A stretch of DNA of 54,286 bases from CAZLBV01 sp964557845. GTDB lineage: Bacteria; Acidobacteriota; Aminicenantia; Aminicenantales; Aminicenantaceae. How positions within the stretch are numbered: position 1 is the first letter of the stretch; every line of letters begins with the position of its first letter. The stretch lies in assembly GCA_964557845.1 (NCBI GenBank), contig CAZLBV010000240.1:1-54286 (forward strand). Direction: 5' to 3'. This document shows, piece after piece, positions 15,279-24,433 of the stretch. Under the pieces are notes generated by a model. The model was not told the origin of the DNA and did not search any database. It saw only the letters and a program-made list of their open reading frames with translations. The translations under genes and the position numbers were made by a program.

Positions 15279-17924
15279 ATGAAAATTAAAATTTTTAAGT
15301 TTAATTTACTTTTTTTATTGGCCATTTTGCTGCTGCTGTATCCCATAATTCAATGCCGCCAGTCAAATGATGGAAGATCGGTTTTAAAGAAAAACGGTTT
15401 ACTGAGATTAATAGATAACTTAGATGCCGATTCAGTAAAAACAACTCCTTTTAAGGACCTTTTACAGCAGTTTGAATCTATTGATGACGATCTCAATGGT
15501 AAGATCACTGAATTTCGCGAATTGTCGACCAGCAAACAAAGAGTCTTTGCCGCTACCACCAGTCACTCTATACTTGGGTATTCAGATACCGAAAAACCTC
15601 AGAAGATGGTCATTCTGATGAACGATACCCCCCTTGAATTCCTAAATGGAGGAGAAGAGGGTTTCATCCGCTGGAAATGGATCAAAACCAATCGTGATAT
15701 CGATTTTAGTTTTGACAAAAATTACAACAAACGTTTGCAGTATTTATTTCTTGAGGAGAATGAATCCTTTGAATTTGAGACTATTTTTCCTGACGCGCCG
15801 GTTGAGATCCAAATTCTGGCCCGGAGAAACTGGCATCCGATTGATCTTCAAGTTCTGCTGGATGGAGAAGTCATAGCAGAAAATCCGATCAGCAGAAATT
15901 CTCAACTTTTTAAGATTCCGGTTAACAGTTCCTGCGGAACCCATAAAATAAAATTACAAGCTGGAATATCTGAAAGGTTGAAGGTACAAACCAGGCCTAC
16001 CCCTCCTCGGCTTTTGATAAACCTCATCCGGGTCATGACAAAAAATGATGTCATTCTCTTTTTTGTGCCTGCTTCACTGCAAAAAGATCTGTTTGGGAGT
16101 AATTTAACGGCGGAGTATTTAACCGACTTGAGCGAATCCGGTGAAGAGAACCCTTCTTATAAATTGTATAAAATCAAGTACACCCATACTTTGGATGAAT
16201 ATGATCAAAAATACAATCCGGAAAATATCAAAAAAAAGATCAATTTAGAGAATCTATCCCTGGATGTTCTGATGGCTCCTCCTGAGACCAGTATGGAATT
16301 TCAATTTTCTTTACCAAAGAACTGCTATCTTGAATTTGATACCGGTATATATACTGAAAATGTATATGAAGGTCCATTTGCAGCGCGCTTTAAAATCATC
16401 CTGGAAGAGGGCAAAAACCAAAACACACTCTATGATAAAGAATTTGTTTTACAACCAGAAAGTCTTAAAGAACAGATGATTCATGCAAAGATCGATCTAA
16501 ATCAGTACGCAGATAAAAACATTAAGCTTACCTTTATCACTGAAAAATCTGAGCAAAGCTCTCCTGAAAACAATAATTTTGCTTTCTGGGCTAATCCTAT
16601 CCTGTACACACCAAAACCCGATAATATGAATATAATCTTGATCTCACTGGACACATTAAGAGCCGATCATCTTTCCTGCTACGGGTACCATAGGAATACA
16701 AGTCCTAATTTAGACGAGTTTACCAAAGATTGTGTTCTCTTTGAAAATGTTTTTGCTCATAGCTCCTGGACTTTACCATCTCATCTTTCCATGCTCTTTT
16801 CTTTAAATGGTGCCAGCCATCAAGTCTACCATAACACCCAAAAGATAGATAACTCGATTCCCTCCCTGGCCTCCTATTTAAGAGACAATGGTTATGTCAC
16901 CTATGGCTTCACAGGCGGAGGCTATGTGAGTTCCATATATGGTTTTGCCAAAGGTTTTGATTGGTATGATGAACCTGTCGGCGGACGGAACGCGCCCCTG
17001 GCAGATGATGAAGCCGAAAGGCTCTATGAATACACCTCAGATTGGATAAACAAAAATAAAGACAAGCAGTTTTTTCTTTTTCTCCACACCTTTCAGATCC
17101 ATGGTCCCTACCAATGTCCCGAACCTTGGATCGAAACCTATTTAGATGAAAACGCCAAATGGAAAGGCATCGGACTCCGTCTGCTTTTGGAAGAAAAAGG
17201 ACAAGATTTCCCATTCACCCCTGAAGAGAGAGAAAATATAAAAGCCCTCTATGACGGCGAGATCAAATACACCGATGAGACTCTGATCAAACCCTTGCTC
17301 GAATTTCTTAAAAAAAATAATCTGTATGATAATACATTATTGATCATCACTTCCGATCATGGTGAAGAGTTTTATGAACATGGAGGATGGCTCCATTCCA
17401 GAACTTTATATAATGAATTGATACGCGTTCCTCTTTTCATTAAATTTCCTTCATCGCAATACAAAGGAATGCAGATCAAACCTAACGCCCGTTTGATAGA
17501 CATTATGCCGACTATATTAGGAGCATGCTCGATCGATTATCCGGGAGACTCTTTGGAGGGAAAGAGTTTGATGGATCTAATAACCGGAAATGAAACAGAA
17601 GACAGGACATTTATAAGCGATCTGGCCTATAAAGACATCTATGATCCAAGTCCCTCGCTCATCGCTACTAACGAGGGCAATATCAAAGTGATCATTGAAA
17701 AGTCAAAAACCGGGATTAAAAGCATCGAGACTTATGACATAGAAAATGATCCGGGAGAACAATCCACAAGCGTTTTTAACAAGGCGGTAAAGGTCAGAAA
17801 TAGTATTCTAGATTTCATCGACAAATACTACCAAGAAAAACTTAAGGTCCAGCGCAAAAAAAGTCAGGTTCACCTCGATGAAAAAATGAAGGAAAAACTG
17901 AGAGCCCTTGGATACCTTCGTTAA
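15279..17924 (+). CDS. Sulfatase-like hydrolase with long N-terminal beta region
   Basis: An 881-residue exported enzyme of the alkaline-phosphatase/sulfatase superfamily. Residues 1-25 form a signal or anchor helix ending in IIQC (a poor lipobox). Residues about 110-440 are beta-rich, and the catalytic domain starts at 451. It has ISLDTLRADH (Asp458), SWTLPSH with Thr498 at the nucleophile position, TSDHGEEFYEHGG (Asp693/His694), and a C-terminal LRALGY. The C/S-x-P-x-R motif needed for formylglycine maturation is absent. A Thr nucleophile is usual for phospho-transferases and phosphatases of this superfamily, so sulfate-ester hydrolysis should not be assumed. It overlaps the next paralogue by 17 bases and stands divergent from nuoA. 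Confidence 0.88.
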   Translation: MKIKIFKFNLLFLLAILLLLYPIIQCRQSNDGRSVLKKNGLLRLIDNLDADSVKTTPFKDLLQQFESIDDDLNGKITEFRELSTSKQRVFAATTSHSILGYSDTEKPQKMVILMNDTPLEFLNGGEEGFIRWKWIKTNRDIDFSFDKNYNKRLQYLFLEENESFEFETIFPDAPVEIQILARRNWHPIDLQVLLDGEVIAENPISRNSQLFKIPVNSSCGTHKIKLQAGISERLKVQTRPTPPRLLINLIRVMTKNDVILFFVPASLQKDLFGSNLTAEYLTDLSESGEENPSYKLYKIKYTHTLDEYDQKYNPENIKKKINLENLSLDVLMAPPETSMEFQFSLPKNCYLEFDTGIYTENVYEGPFAARFKIILEEGKNQNTLYDKEFVLQPESLKEQMIHAKIDLNQYADKNIKLTFITEKSEQSSPENNNFAFWANPILYTPKPDNMNIILISLDTLRADHLSCYGYHRNTSPNLDEFTKDCVLFENVFAHSSWTLPSHLSMLFSLNGASHQVYHNTQKIDNSIPSLASYLRDNGYVTYGFTGGGYVSSIYGFAKGFDWYDEPVGGRNAPLADDEAERLYEYTSDWINKNKDKQFFLFLHTFQIHGPYQCPEPWIETYLDENAKWKGIGLRLLLEEKGQDFPFTPEERENIKALYDGEIKYTDETLIKPLLEFLKKNNLYDNTLLIITSDHGEEFYEHGGWLHSRTLYNELIRVPLFIKFPSSQYKGMQIKPNARLIDIMPTILGACSIDYPGDSLEGKSLMDLITGNETEDRTFISDLAYKDIYDPSPSLIATNEGNIKVIIEKSKTGIKSIETYDIENDPGEQSTSVFNKAVKVRNSILDFIDKYYQEKLKVQRKKSQVHLDEKMKEKLRALGYLR

Positions 17925-19557
17925 TACTCGAAAATATTTCAGTCAAAAAAAGTATTCATTCTTAGTATACTCAGCATTTATTCTTTTACTTATATTAGGG
18001 AGCATCCTTTGCCATCGAAATAACAAGGCCGGCAAAAATATTATTCTTATTACACTGGATACACTCAGAGCCGATCATGTAAGCGCCTTTGGAAGCGAAT
18101 ACGCCGAGACTCCCCATATTGATTTTTTTGCCGAATCCGGAATCACCTTCAACACCTGTTACAGCCCGATCCCCATAACCCTTCCCGCTCATGCTTCTCT
18201 CTTTCATTCCTTATCCCCTCATGAGATCAAGGTGTATAATAACGGTCAGATCCTACCCGAAAAAAGCCCTTCTCCTTCCCTGGCTACTGTTTTTAAACAA
18301 AAAGGATACGATACCGCTGCCTTTGTTTCTTTAGGAGTCCTGAAATCTCATTTCAGAATAAATTCGGGTTTTGATCTCTATGACGATAGATTTCCTGAGG
18401 AGAGATGGTATCTCACTGCCGGGGAAATCAATAAAAAAGTTTTTTCTTGGCTGGATCAACCACACCCCGATCCATTTTTCCTGTGGATCCATTATTCCGA
18501 TCCTCATGACCCCTATGCTCCGCCTACGCTTGCTCCCGATTTTCGAGTCCAACTGAACGGTCAAGTCCATTCGGAATTCTGCCTGCAGAAAAAAGAGGTT
18601 ATTACCTGTGAATTCGAATTGATTCCGGGAGAAAATACAATCGATCTGGTATCTCTGAATGACTTTCCGGTCCCTCGGGATGATTATCGGATAAGCTTGA
18701 ATGATTTTGAGCATGAAGACAGGGACTGCTTAAAATTCAATTATAAAAACCTTACCTTCTATCATCAAGATGACAGGAAAAGTGCTTTCATTAAAAAGAC
18801 CGGGCAAATAAAAATATTCAACTCCGGGAGTAAAATGAAATGGATCCTTCGTTTTCAGGGAAATATTAATCTTTTTCCCTCGGAAATGTCGGAAGGCTAT
18901 ATAAATGAAGTTAAATATTTGGACTCGGAAATCGGAAAACTAACTGAACACCTAAGAGAAACAGGATTACTTGAAAATAGCACCATCGTATTAGTCGGCG
19001 ATCATGGAGAAGGATTGGGTGAACATTATTCTGAGCTGGGCGACCGCTATTATGGGCACATTCATTATCTATATACCTTTCACACCCGAATACCTTTGAT
19101 CATTTACGATGCTTCATTTAAGGACAATCCTCTCAGAATAAAAAAACCAGCCACATTGATGGATATCGCTCCGACCATGTTAAAATTGGCAAACATACCC
19201 ATTCCTTCCTTATTCAAAGGAGAAGATCTTATGGGTTTAGACAGCACCACTCCCGCAAATGACGTCCTGTTTTTTGAAACCTATTCTCCGGAAGCAGCGG
19301 CCAACCGGTTCGGGCTGTTAAGTTATCCCTGGCTTCTTATCTTTACACCAGGTGAGATGCTCTACGAATTGTTTGATCTTAAAAACGATCCGCGACAGCA
19401 GAATAATATTTATCCATCCTTCCAGGATAACGTCCTTATCAGAGAATTGACCCAGAAACTCAATACCCGGGCAAGAAATATCCTATCCACGAAGACAGAG
19501 GTTGAATTCGATCAGAAAAGCCGGGAAATATTGAGGTCTTTGGGTTATATCAAGTAG
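17908..19557 (+). CDS. Second sulfatase-like hydrolase, membrane anchored
   Basis: A 549-residue paralogue of the preceding enzyme. It has an N-terminal anchor helix (residues 18-35), LITLDTLRADH (Asp51), ITLPAHAS with Thr91 at the nucleophile position, VGDHGEGLGEH, and the terminal LRSLGYIK shared with its neighbour. A region of about 100 residues (roughly 205-310, beginning LNGQVHSEFCL) interrupts the core fold with extra beta strands, probably a substrate-specific insert. The start is TTG at 17908 inside the upstream gene; no better start is available before the anchor helix. It belongs with the upstream gene in one operon and ends three bases before the convergent SPASM-like ORF. The substrate is unknown, possibly a surface polymer. 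Confidence 0.87.
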   Translation: MDTFVNTRKYFSQKKYSFLVYSAFILLLILGSILCHRNNKAGKNIILITLDTLRADHVSAFGSEYAETPHIDFFAESGITFNTCYSPIPITLPAHASLFHSLSPHEIKVYNNGQILPEKSPSPSLATVFKQKGYDTAAFVSLGVLKSHFRINSGFDLYDDRFPEERWYLTAGEINKKVFSWLDQPHPDPFFLWIHYSDPHDPYAPPTLAPDFRVQLNGQVHSEFCLQKKEVITCEFELIPGENTIDLVSLNDFPVPRDDYRISLNDFEHEDRDCLKFNYKNLTFYHQDDRKSAFIKKTGQIKIFNSGSKMKWILRFQGNINLFPSEMSEGYINEVKYLDSEIGKLTEHLRETGLLENSTIVLVGDHGEGLGEHYSELGDRYYGHIHYLYTFHTRIPLIIYDASFKDNPLRIKKPATLMDIAPTMLKLANIPIPSLFKGEDLMGLDSTTPANDVLFFETYSPEAAANRFGLLSYPWLLIFTPGEMLYELFDLKNDPRQQNNIYPSFQDNVLIRELTQKLNTRARNILSTKTEVEFDQKSREILRSLGYIK

Positions 19558-19559
19558 GA

Positions 19560-20009
19560 TCAAGGATTATCTTTCTTCTTTAGAAAATTATAAATTTGGG
19601 CAGGGAGACGCCAGAATATCCGGTTGATCATACGTAAAAAAAAAGGCCGTCTTGGATTAATAAAGCCCGATTGGCCCTGTTTTTTTCTTTCCTCTGCCAG
19701 CACTCTCTGGACTATGGGACAACCTAAACTTTCGCGGCAGTAGGGACTCAATTTGCCCTGGCTAAGATATCTCCGTATCTCCTGAATTTCAGGAGAATTC
19801 CAGGCTTCTTTCCAGTCTTTCATAGGAGCAACAATCGGATTTCCATAACAGCAAGGAAGAATCCCTCTTCTTAAAATGTAATAACTTTCCCATGGTTCCC
19901 GGCAGAGTGGGAATTTTGAATAACCAAGATCAGTATTATCATTTTTATTATCCATGTCATTTAGTCTTTCATCGGCTTCAGATTTTATCTTATTTCTTTG
20001 ATCGCTCAT
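19560..20009 (-). CDS. Detached SPASM-like Fe-S domain protein
   Basis: A 149-residue ORF with a hydrophilic N-terminal linker (1-28), then FPLCREPWESYYILRRG, LPCCYGN, a Trp-rich WKEAWNSPEIQEIRRYL, and SPYCRESLGCPIV. Cysteines are C36, C53, C54, C91 and C97. This is the pattern of the auxiliary-cluster (SPASM/twitch-like) C-terminus of radical SAM enzymes. Here it is a separate frame whose ATG is three bases beyond the stop of the radical SAM gene, with AGG eight bases ahead inside that gene. Either the enzyme is naturally split into two polypeptides, or a frame change separates what was once one protein. The two genes surely act together. Confidence 0.72.
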   Translation of the reverse strand: MSDQRNKIKSEADERLNDMDNKNDNTDLGYSKFPLCREPWESYYILRRGILPCCYGNPIVAPMKDWKEAWNSPEIQEIRRYLSQGKLSPYCRESLGCPIVQRVLAEERKKQGQSGFINPRRPFFLRMINRIFWRLPAQIYNFLKKKDNP

Positions 20010-20011
20010 TT

Positions 20012-22840
20012 TCAGGACCTTTGAAATTCAAAATAGAAATCAGTGCCGGTTTTTTTGCCCGGCTCTTTGATGGTTCCAAATTCAAACTGATTCGCTACCG
20101 GCACTCCATAACGCTCGGAAAACAATTCACACTGTTTGAAGATCTCTTCCAATTCCTTCCTTGGCAAGAGTTCTTCTTTATAATTAAAATGGTACCCACC
20201 CCTATCTTTTTCGATCTTTGGATCCAATAAAAACAACAACGGCCTTAAAACCAGAGCGTCTGCTTCAATTCTTTGGCACAACCGGAAATATTCCTCCAGA
20301 TCTCCCCGATTGACTTTCATGGGCATAAAAACCATATTAATCTTAGGAAAATTATTATGTTTTTTCCTTTCCCGGTTCAATAATTCCAGATTGGGAATAA
20401 TCGAGTCCCATTTATCATTTCTAATTTTTGCATAGGTTTCCTTAGTGGCAGCATCTAGAGACACATAAAGAAAAATAGGTTTTCCTACCAGGGCTTGGAT
20501 CGTTCTTGTGGTGAAGGCCTGACCATTAGTAGAAAGTTCCAGATATTTATGGTGTCTGGCGAAAAGTTCGAGGATCTCTTTAAAACGGGGATGCAGCAGA
20601 GGCTCTCCAAAAGAACAATTGACCAGGGTTCTCGCCGATCTGAAGAAAGGACCATATCCCTCTAAAGTCTTTTCATCCACATTGACATCACTGTACTCAC
20701 CCTCTAATTCTTTCATACTATCCCATAAACAATACACACACGGAGGTTTGATATTACACTTTCCATAAAGATCGATCCCCAGGTTCAATGGATAGGACTC
20801 CAGTTCTGTTTTTCCCTCGATCATTTCTCGGTAATTCATGATCGCATTACGATGAAAATAAAGGTAATTGGAATGGGCATCATCATCATCATGCAGCCTC
20901 AGCTCAGCAACTCTAACTCCTAAATTTCTTTTATCATCAAGGTGAAATTTTAAAGGAAATAGTTTATTTACTGAAAACTCCAATTCAAATTCAATACCGT
21001 CTACTGCACTTTTCATTGGAATATTATTTTCATTTTGTCCCGGGCCCGGTTTTATCTCTACACTGTAGAAATTCCACTTATGCATGAGTGGAATTTCTCC
21101 GATCTCAACTCCTTGTAGCTTCAACCTCAATTTTTGGCTGAAATCCATGAATTCCGAAAAAGCGTAAAAACTGATATATTTATATGCGTCAACCTGTCGT
21201 GGGAGAATGCCTGATTTCGCATTTTCAGAAATCCATACAAATTCATAGAAATTATCCTGTTCCCACTCATTCCACCCGTTGTAATTTTCAGCGATCAGGA
21301 TCTCATTGTCTTTTTTACTGAGAATCTCGACTTTATCCACTAAGATTCCCAGCTCTCTTTTATCCTCTCGATCAAGCGGTTTAAAGATCTTATTCAGCTT
21401 CATGTCAACCTGAACATGATCTTCGGTATTTTCTAATGGAAAAATATAGACATTATTTTCGCCGTGTATTTTTGTTTCACCTTGCAGTTTTTGATTAACC
21501 CAGACTTTCAGAACCGGATCTTCTTCATGATGAAAAGTATGCCCTCCCCGTATCAACAGATACCTCCTTAAGCCTGGTTCTAAGCCGCTGAAAAAACACA
21601 CTGCTTCTTGTTTCATCCATCGCGGTTTGTTTCCGGAGGATTCATGACCTGATCTCTCCTCATCATACCAACCTTCGAACAATTTCTCGATTTCGGAGGG
21701 AACCTTAAGCTCTACCTCTTTAACCAAGATCCCCAAAGTTCGTTTATCTCCTGGGACCGCAGCCGGAAAAGTCTTATCAAGGATCAGATCTACTCGGATA
21801 TAATCCTGAGTCATACCCAAAGGGACCAAATATTTTTTTTCATCCGGATTGATTTTAAAAACTGCTTTTTCCTCTCCGGAAACCAGGATTCTGAGTTCTG
21901 GATCGACCTCATCTCGAAAGGGATGCCCCGCCTTTATGACTAAAAAACGTCGAGCCTTCTCTTCTAAATTGGTAAAAACAAGGACCGCCTTTTGTCGCAT
22001 CCACCGGCAGCTGCCTTGAAACGAATCCTGATCCTTATTTTCAGGAGGATACCACCCTTCAAAATAAGTATCCACAGAATCTCCATCCAAAAGCTCCCAT
22101 TTGGTTACAATCATCCCCAGTTCACGCGTTTCGTGTATTTTGGATTTATCAAAAACCTTATCCAGGCACAATTCTGCTTCCACCATTCCGGAGACATTTT
22201 TCAGGGGTATCAACAACCGGTTCTGCCCAGGTAAAATCTCATATACCTCCTTTTTACCACCGGAGATCTTGATCTCAAGCTTTGGAGCCTCAGCAGCCTC
22301 AAAGGGATGGCCGCAAGTCAAAACAAAAAAACTGGTTGCACCGGAGGGGACAGGGCCGATGATACACAGCGCCTTTTGTTTCATCCATCGAGATTGTCCA
22401 TTTTCGTCATGATCACTCATTTCGGGCAGATACCATCCATCCGCGTAGAAATTCATTTCTTCCGGTAACAGAACAGCCAGGTCCCTTATCATGATTCCCA
22501 GGTCGCGTCCATCTCCGGGTATCTTAAATACACGGTCAAGCATAAACTCGATAATCAACTCTCCAGATTCGTCAAAAGGAATGCTGTAAACAGAAAAAGC
22601 AGAGGTTATCTTTCTGGAACCCGCTTTGTTCCCATTTATGATTATTTCCAAATCCGGAATCTCTTTATCTAAAAAGGAATGCCCTGCTTGAAAACAGAGA
22701 TATCTTTTTCCGGGAGGCTCCAGGTTTTTTATTTTACAAATCGCTGTTTGTCCTATCCAGCGAAAAGATCCTGAAGCATCAGATTCCTCGCCGAACCATC
22801 CATTTAGATAATCAATCTCAAAATTATTAAATTCAGACAT
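20012..22840 (-). CDS. Radical SAM protein with five N-terminal beta modules
   Basis: A 942-residue protein. Residues 1-650 are five modules of about 128 residues. Each begins with GW (14, 135, 262, 390, 522), usually has RWM.Q, then GH.F (53, 177, 305, 433; lost in module 5), and ends in R.LG (114, 241, 369, 497, 640). They look like beta-sandwich, possibly glycan-binding, modules. The C-terminal 290 residues are a radical SAM domain: C695-x5-C701-x2-C704 (canonical spacing is x3), CSFGEPLLHP, LELSTNGQ and VSLDAATKETY. The auxiliary Cys domain is on the next, coupled ORF. No signal peptide is seen. The function is unknown; modification of a surface-glycan or peptide substrate is a guess. Confidence 0.82.
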   Translation of the reverse strand: MSEFNNFEIDYLNGWFGEESDASGSFRWIGQTAICKIKNLEPPGKRYLCFQAGHSFLDKEIPDLEIIINGNKAGSRKITSAFSVYSIPFDESGELIIEFMLDRVFKIPGDGRDLGIMIRDLAVLLPEEMNFYADGWYLPEMSDHDENGQSRWMKQKALCIIGPVPSGATSFFVLTCGHPFEAAEAPKLEIKISGGKKEVYEILPGQNRLLIPLKNVSGMVEAELCLDKVFDKSKIHETRELGMIVTKWELLDGDSVDTYFEGWYPPENKDQDSFQGSCRWMRQKAVLVFTNLEEKARRFLVIKAGHPFRDEVDPELRILVSGEEKAVFKINPDEKKYLVPLGMTQDYIRVDLILDKTFPAAVPGDKRTLGILVKEVELKVPSEIEKLFEGWYDEERSGHESSGNKPRWMKQEAVCFFSGLEPGLRRYLLIRGGHTFHHEEDPVLKVWVNQKLQGETKIHGENNVYIFPLENTEDHVQVDMKLNKIFKPLDREDKRELGILVDKVEILSKKDNEILIAENYNGWNEWEQDNFYEFVWISENAKSGILPRQVDAYKYISFYAFSEFMDFSQKLRLKLQGVEIGEIPLMHKWNFYSVEIKPGPGQNENNIPMKSAVDGIEFELEFSVNKLFPLKFHLDDKRNLGVRVAELRLHDDDDAHSNYLYFHRNAIMNYREMIEGKTELESYPLNLGIDLYGKCNIKPPCVYCLWDSMKELEGEYSDVNVDEKTLEGYGPFFRSARTLVNCSFGEPLLHPRFKEILELFARHHKYLELSTNGQAFTTRTIQALVGKPIFLYVSLDAATKETYAKIRNDKWDSIIPNLELLNRERKKHNNFPKINMVFMPMKVNRGDLEEYFRLCQRIEADALVLRPLLFLLDPKIEKDRGGYHFNYKEELLPRKELEEIFKQCELFSERYGVPVANQFEFGTIKEPGKKTGTDFYFEFQRS

Positions 22841-22844
22841 TTCA

Positions 22845-24248
22845 TTAATCGTTTAGGGTATGGATCGCTTGGTTATCCGCTTTGAGGGCTGCTTCCATTA
22901 TCGATTCAGACAAAGTCGGGTGTATATGGATCGATCCCCCAACGTCTTTAAGCTTTAATCCTGTATGAATTGCCAGAGTCAATTCACTGATCAATTCACT
23001 CGCATTGGGCGCTAACACATTGGCTCCGATAATCTTATCCTCTTTATCAGCGATGATTTGTACGATCCCTTCCTGGGCTCCCATGGTCAAAGCTCTGCCG
23101 GAAGCCTGCAAGGTGAACATCCCGGTTTTGATTTCGATCTGCTTTTCCTTGGCTTCGGTCTTATTTATTCCAACAGAAGCATATTCCGGTTCGATAAATA
23201 CCGAATAAGGTAAAGCATGATAGGAGATCCGCTTATTTAAACCCGAAGCATTTTCAGCTGCCAGGATCCCCTCATGGGAAGCCTTATGCGCCAATAATTT
23301 TCCTCCGATGAGATCACCGATGGCATATATCCTGGGGACTCCGGTTTCCAATTTTTCATTCACCCGGATAAAACCTTTTTCATCAGCCAGAAGATCAGGA
23401 CAATCTTTGACTAACTCCTCAGAGTTGGGTTTTCGTCCTGCCGCCAGGAGTACTCTATCCGTTTCAATCTCAAAATCTTGCTCAGTTTTAAGACAGGTCC
23501 CCGAAATCTTTATGGACTTTTCCGTAAGTACACTCTTTTTTATGGACATCCTGGTATTGATCCTTATCCCCTGCGATTTAAGCGATCTTTCTATTCTAAG
23601 AGCTATGTCCCGGTCGATCCCAGGAAGAATTTGGGGCATTATTTCCAGTACCTCAACCTCACATCCCATTCTGTGATAGATCACACCCATTTCCAATCCG
23701 ATGGCCCCGGCACCGACAACCAGGAGCTTTTTGGGGATTGCTTTTAATCCCAACGCATCCCTGCTGGTAAGAACAAATTTTCCATCTGGTTTGAGAAAAG
23801 GGAGAAAGGCCGGCCTGCTCCCAGTCGCCAGGATTATCTTTTCTGCTTCAACCATTTCCTCTTTCTCCCCCGTTTTTATCAGGATAACATTCTCAGATGA
23901 GATCGATGCGGTTCCTTTTATGAGTTCGATCTTGTTTTTATTTAACAGGAATTCTATTCCCTGGACCAATCGTTCGACCGCTCTCTCCTTTTCATCCTGC
24001 ACTTTTTCCCAATTGAGGGAAATATCAGCTACCGGACCATTTATATTTGCGTTTGATTTTATATTCTTTATTAGGCTGGTTTGATGAAGCAGAAATTTTG
24101 TGGGTATGCAGCCCCAGTTCATACAGACCCCGCCCACTTTATTCTTTTCTACCAACAGGACTCTTTTCCCCAGCTGGGCTCCTCTGATAGCAGCAATATA
24201 TCCTCCCGGGCCGGCTCCAATTACCACAATATCCCATTTTTTTTCCAT
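22845..24248 (-). CDS. lpdA: Dihydrolipoyl dehydrogenase
   Basis: A 467-residue FAD-dependent disulfide oxidoreductase, the E3 component of 2-oxoacid dehydrogenases or of the glycine cleavage system. It has the FAD fold GAGPGGYIAA (11-20), redox pair C42/C47 in GGVCMNWGCIPTK, NAD motif GAGAIGLEMG, IYAIGDL and the C-terminal catalytic HIHPTLSE. No E1, E2 or gcv genes are nearby, so it probably serves complexes encoded elsewhere. The ATG is preceded by AGGA at seven bases. It is four bases upstream of the radical SAM gene, so the three minus-strand genes may form one transcript. Confidence 0.95.
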   Translation of the reverse strand: MEKKWDIVVIGAGPGGYIAAIRGAQLGKRVLLVEKNKVGGVCMNWGCIPTKFLLHQTSLIKNIKSNANINGPVADISLNWEKVQDEKERAVERLVQGIEFLLNKNKIELIKGTASISSENVILIKTGEKEEMVEAEKIILATGSRPAFLPFLKPDGKFVLTSRDALGLKAIPKKLLVVGAGAIGLEMGVIYHRMGCEVEVLEIMPQILPGIDRDIALRIERSLKSQGIRINTRMSIKKSVLTEKSIKISGTCLKTEQDFEIETDRVLLAAGRKPNSEELVKDCPDLLADEKGFIRVNEKLETGVPRIYAIGDLIGGKLLAHKASHEGILAAENASGLNKRISYHALPYSVFIEPEYASVGINKTEAKEKQIEIKTGMFTLQASGRALTMGAQEGIVQIIADKEDKIIGANVLAPNASELISELTLAIHTGLKLKDVGGSIHIHPTLSESIMEAALKADNQAIHTLND

Positions 24249-24274
24249 TGCACATTCCTAACAAATTTGCATGT

Positions 24275-24304
24275 ATTATATACATAATGCCACATAAATG
24301 AAAA
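24275..24304 (-). promoter_or_regulatory. Promoter of the lpdA-radical SAM unit
   Basis: On the minus strand TTTTCA (24304-24299), 18-base spacer, perfect TATAAT (24280-24275). Expected start is near 24268, about 20 bases before the ATG at 24248. Confidence 0.5.
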
Positions 24305-24433
24305 CTTTTATGATGCAGAGAGAATAAAGCGGTTTATTATAACTGGCCACTTAAAACTTTACATGATTAATCCTCCTTCCTGGCTTCTTGATTCTGACTT
24401 TTTTCCCCGGCAGTATGCTTCACGTTTCCCCCT

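Noticed and set aside
15279..22840. Anaerobic sulfatase-maturating enzyme next to its sulfatase substrates
   Set aside because: The sulfatase-like proteins lack C/S-x-P-x-R, and the radical SAM protein has large unrelated modules and non-canonical cluster spacing, so the anSME explanation does not fit.
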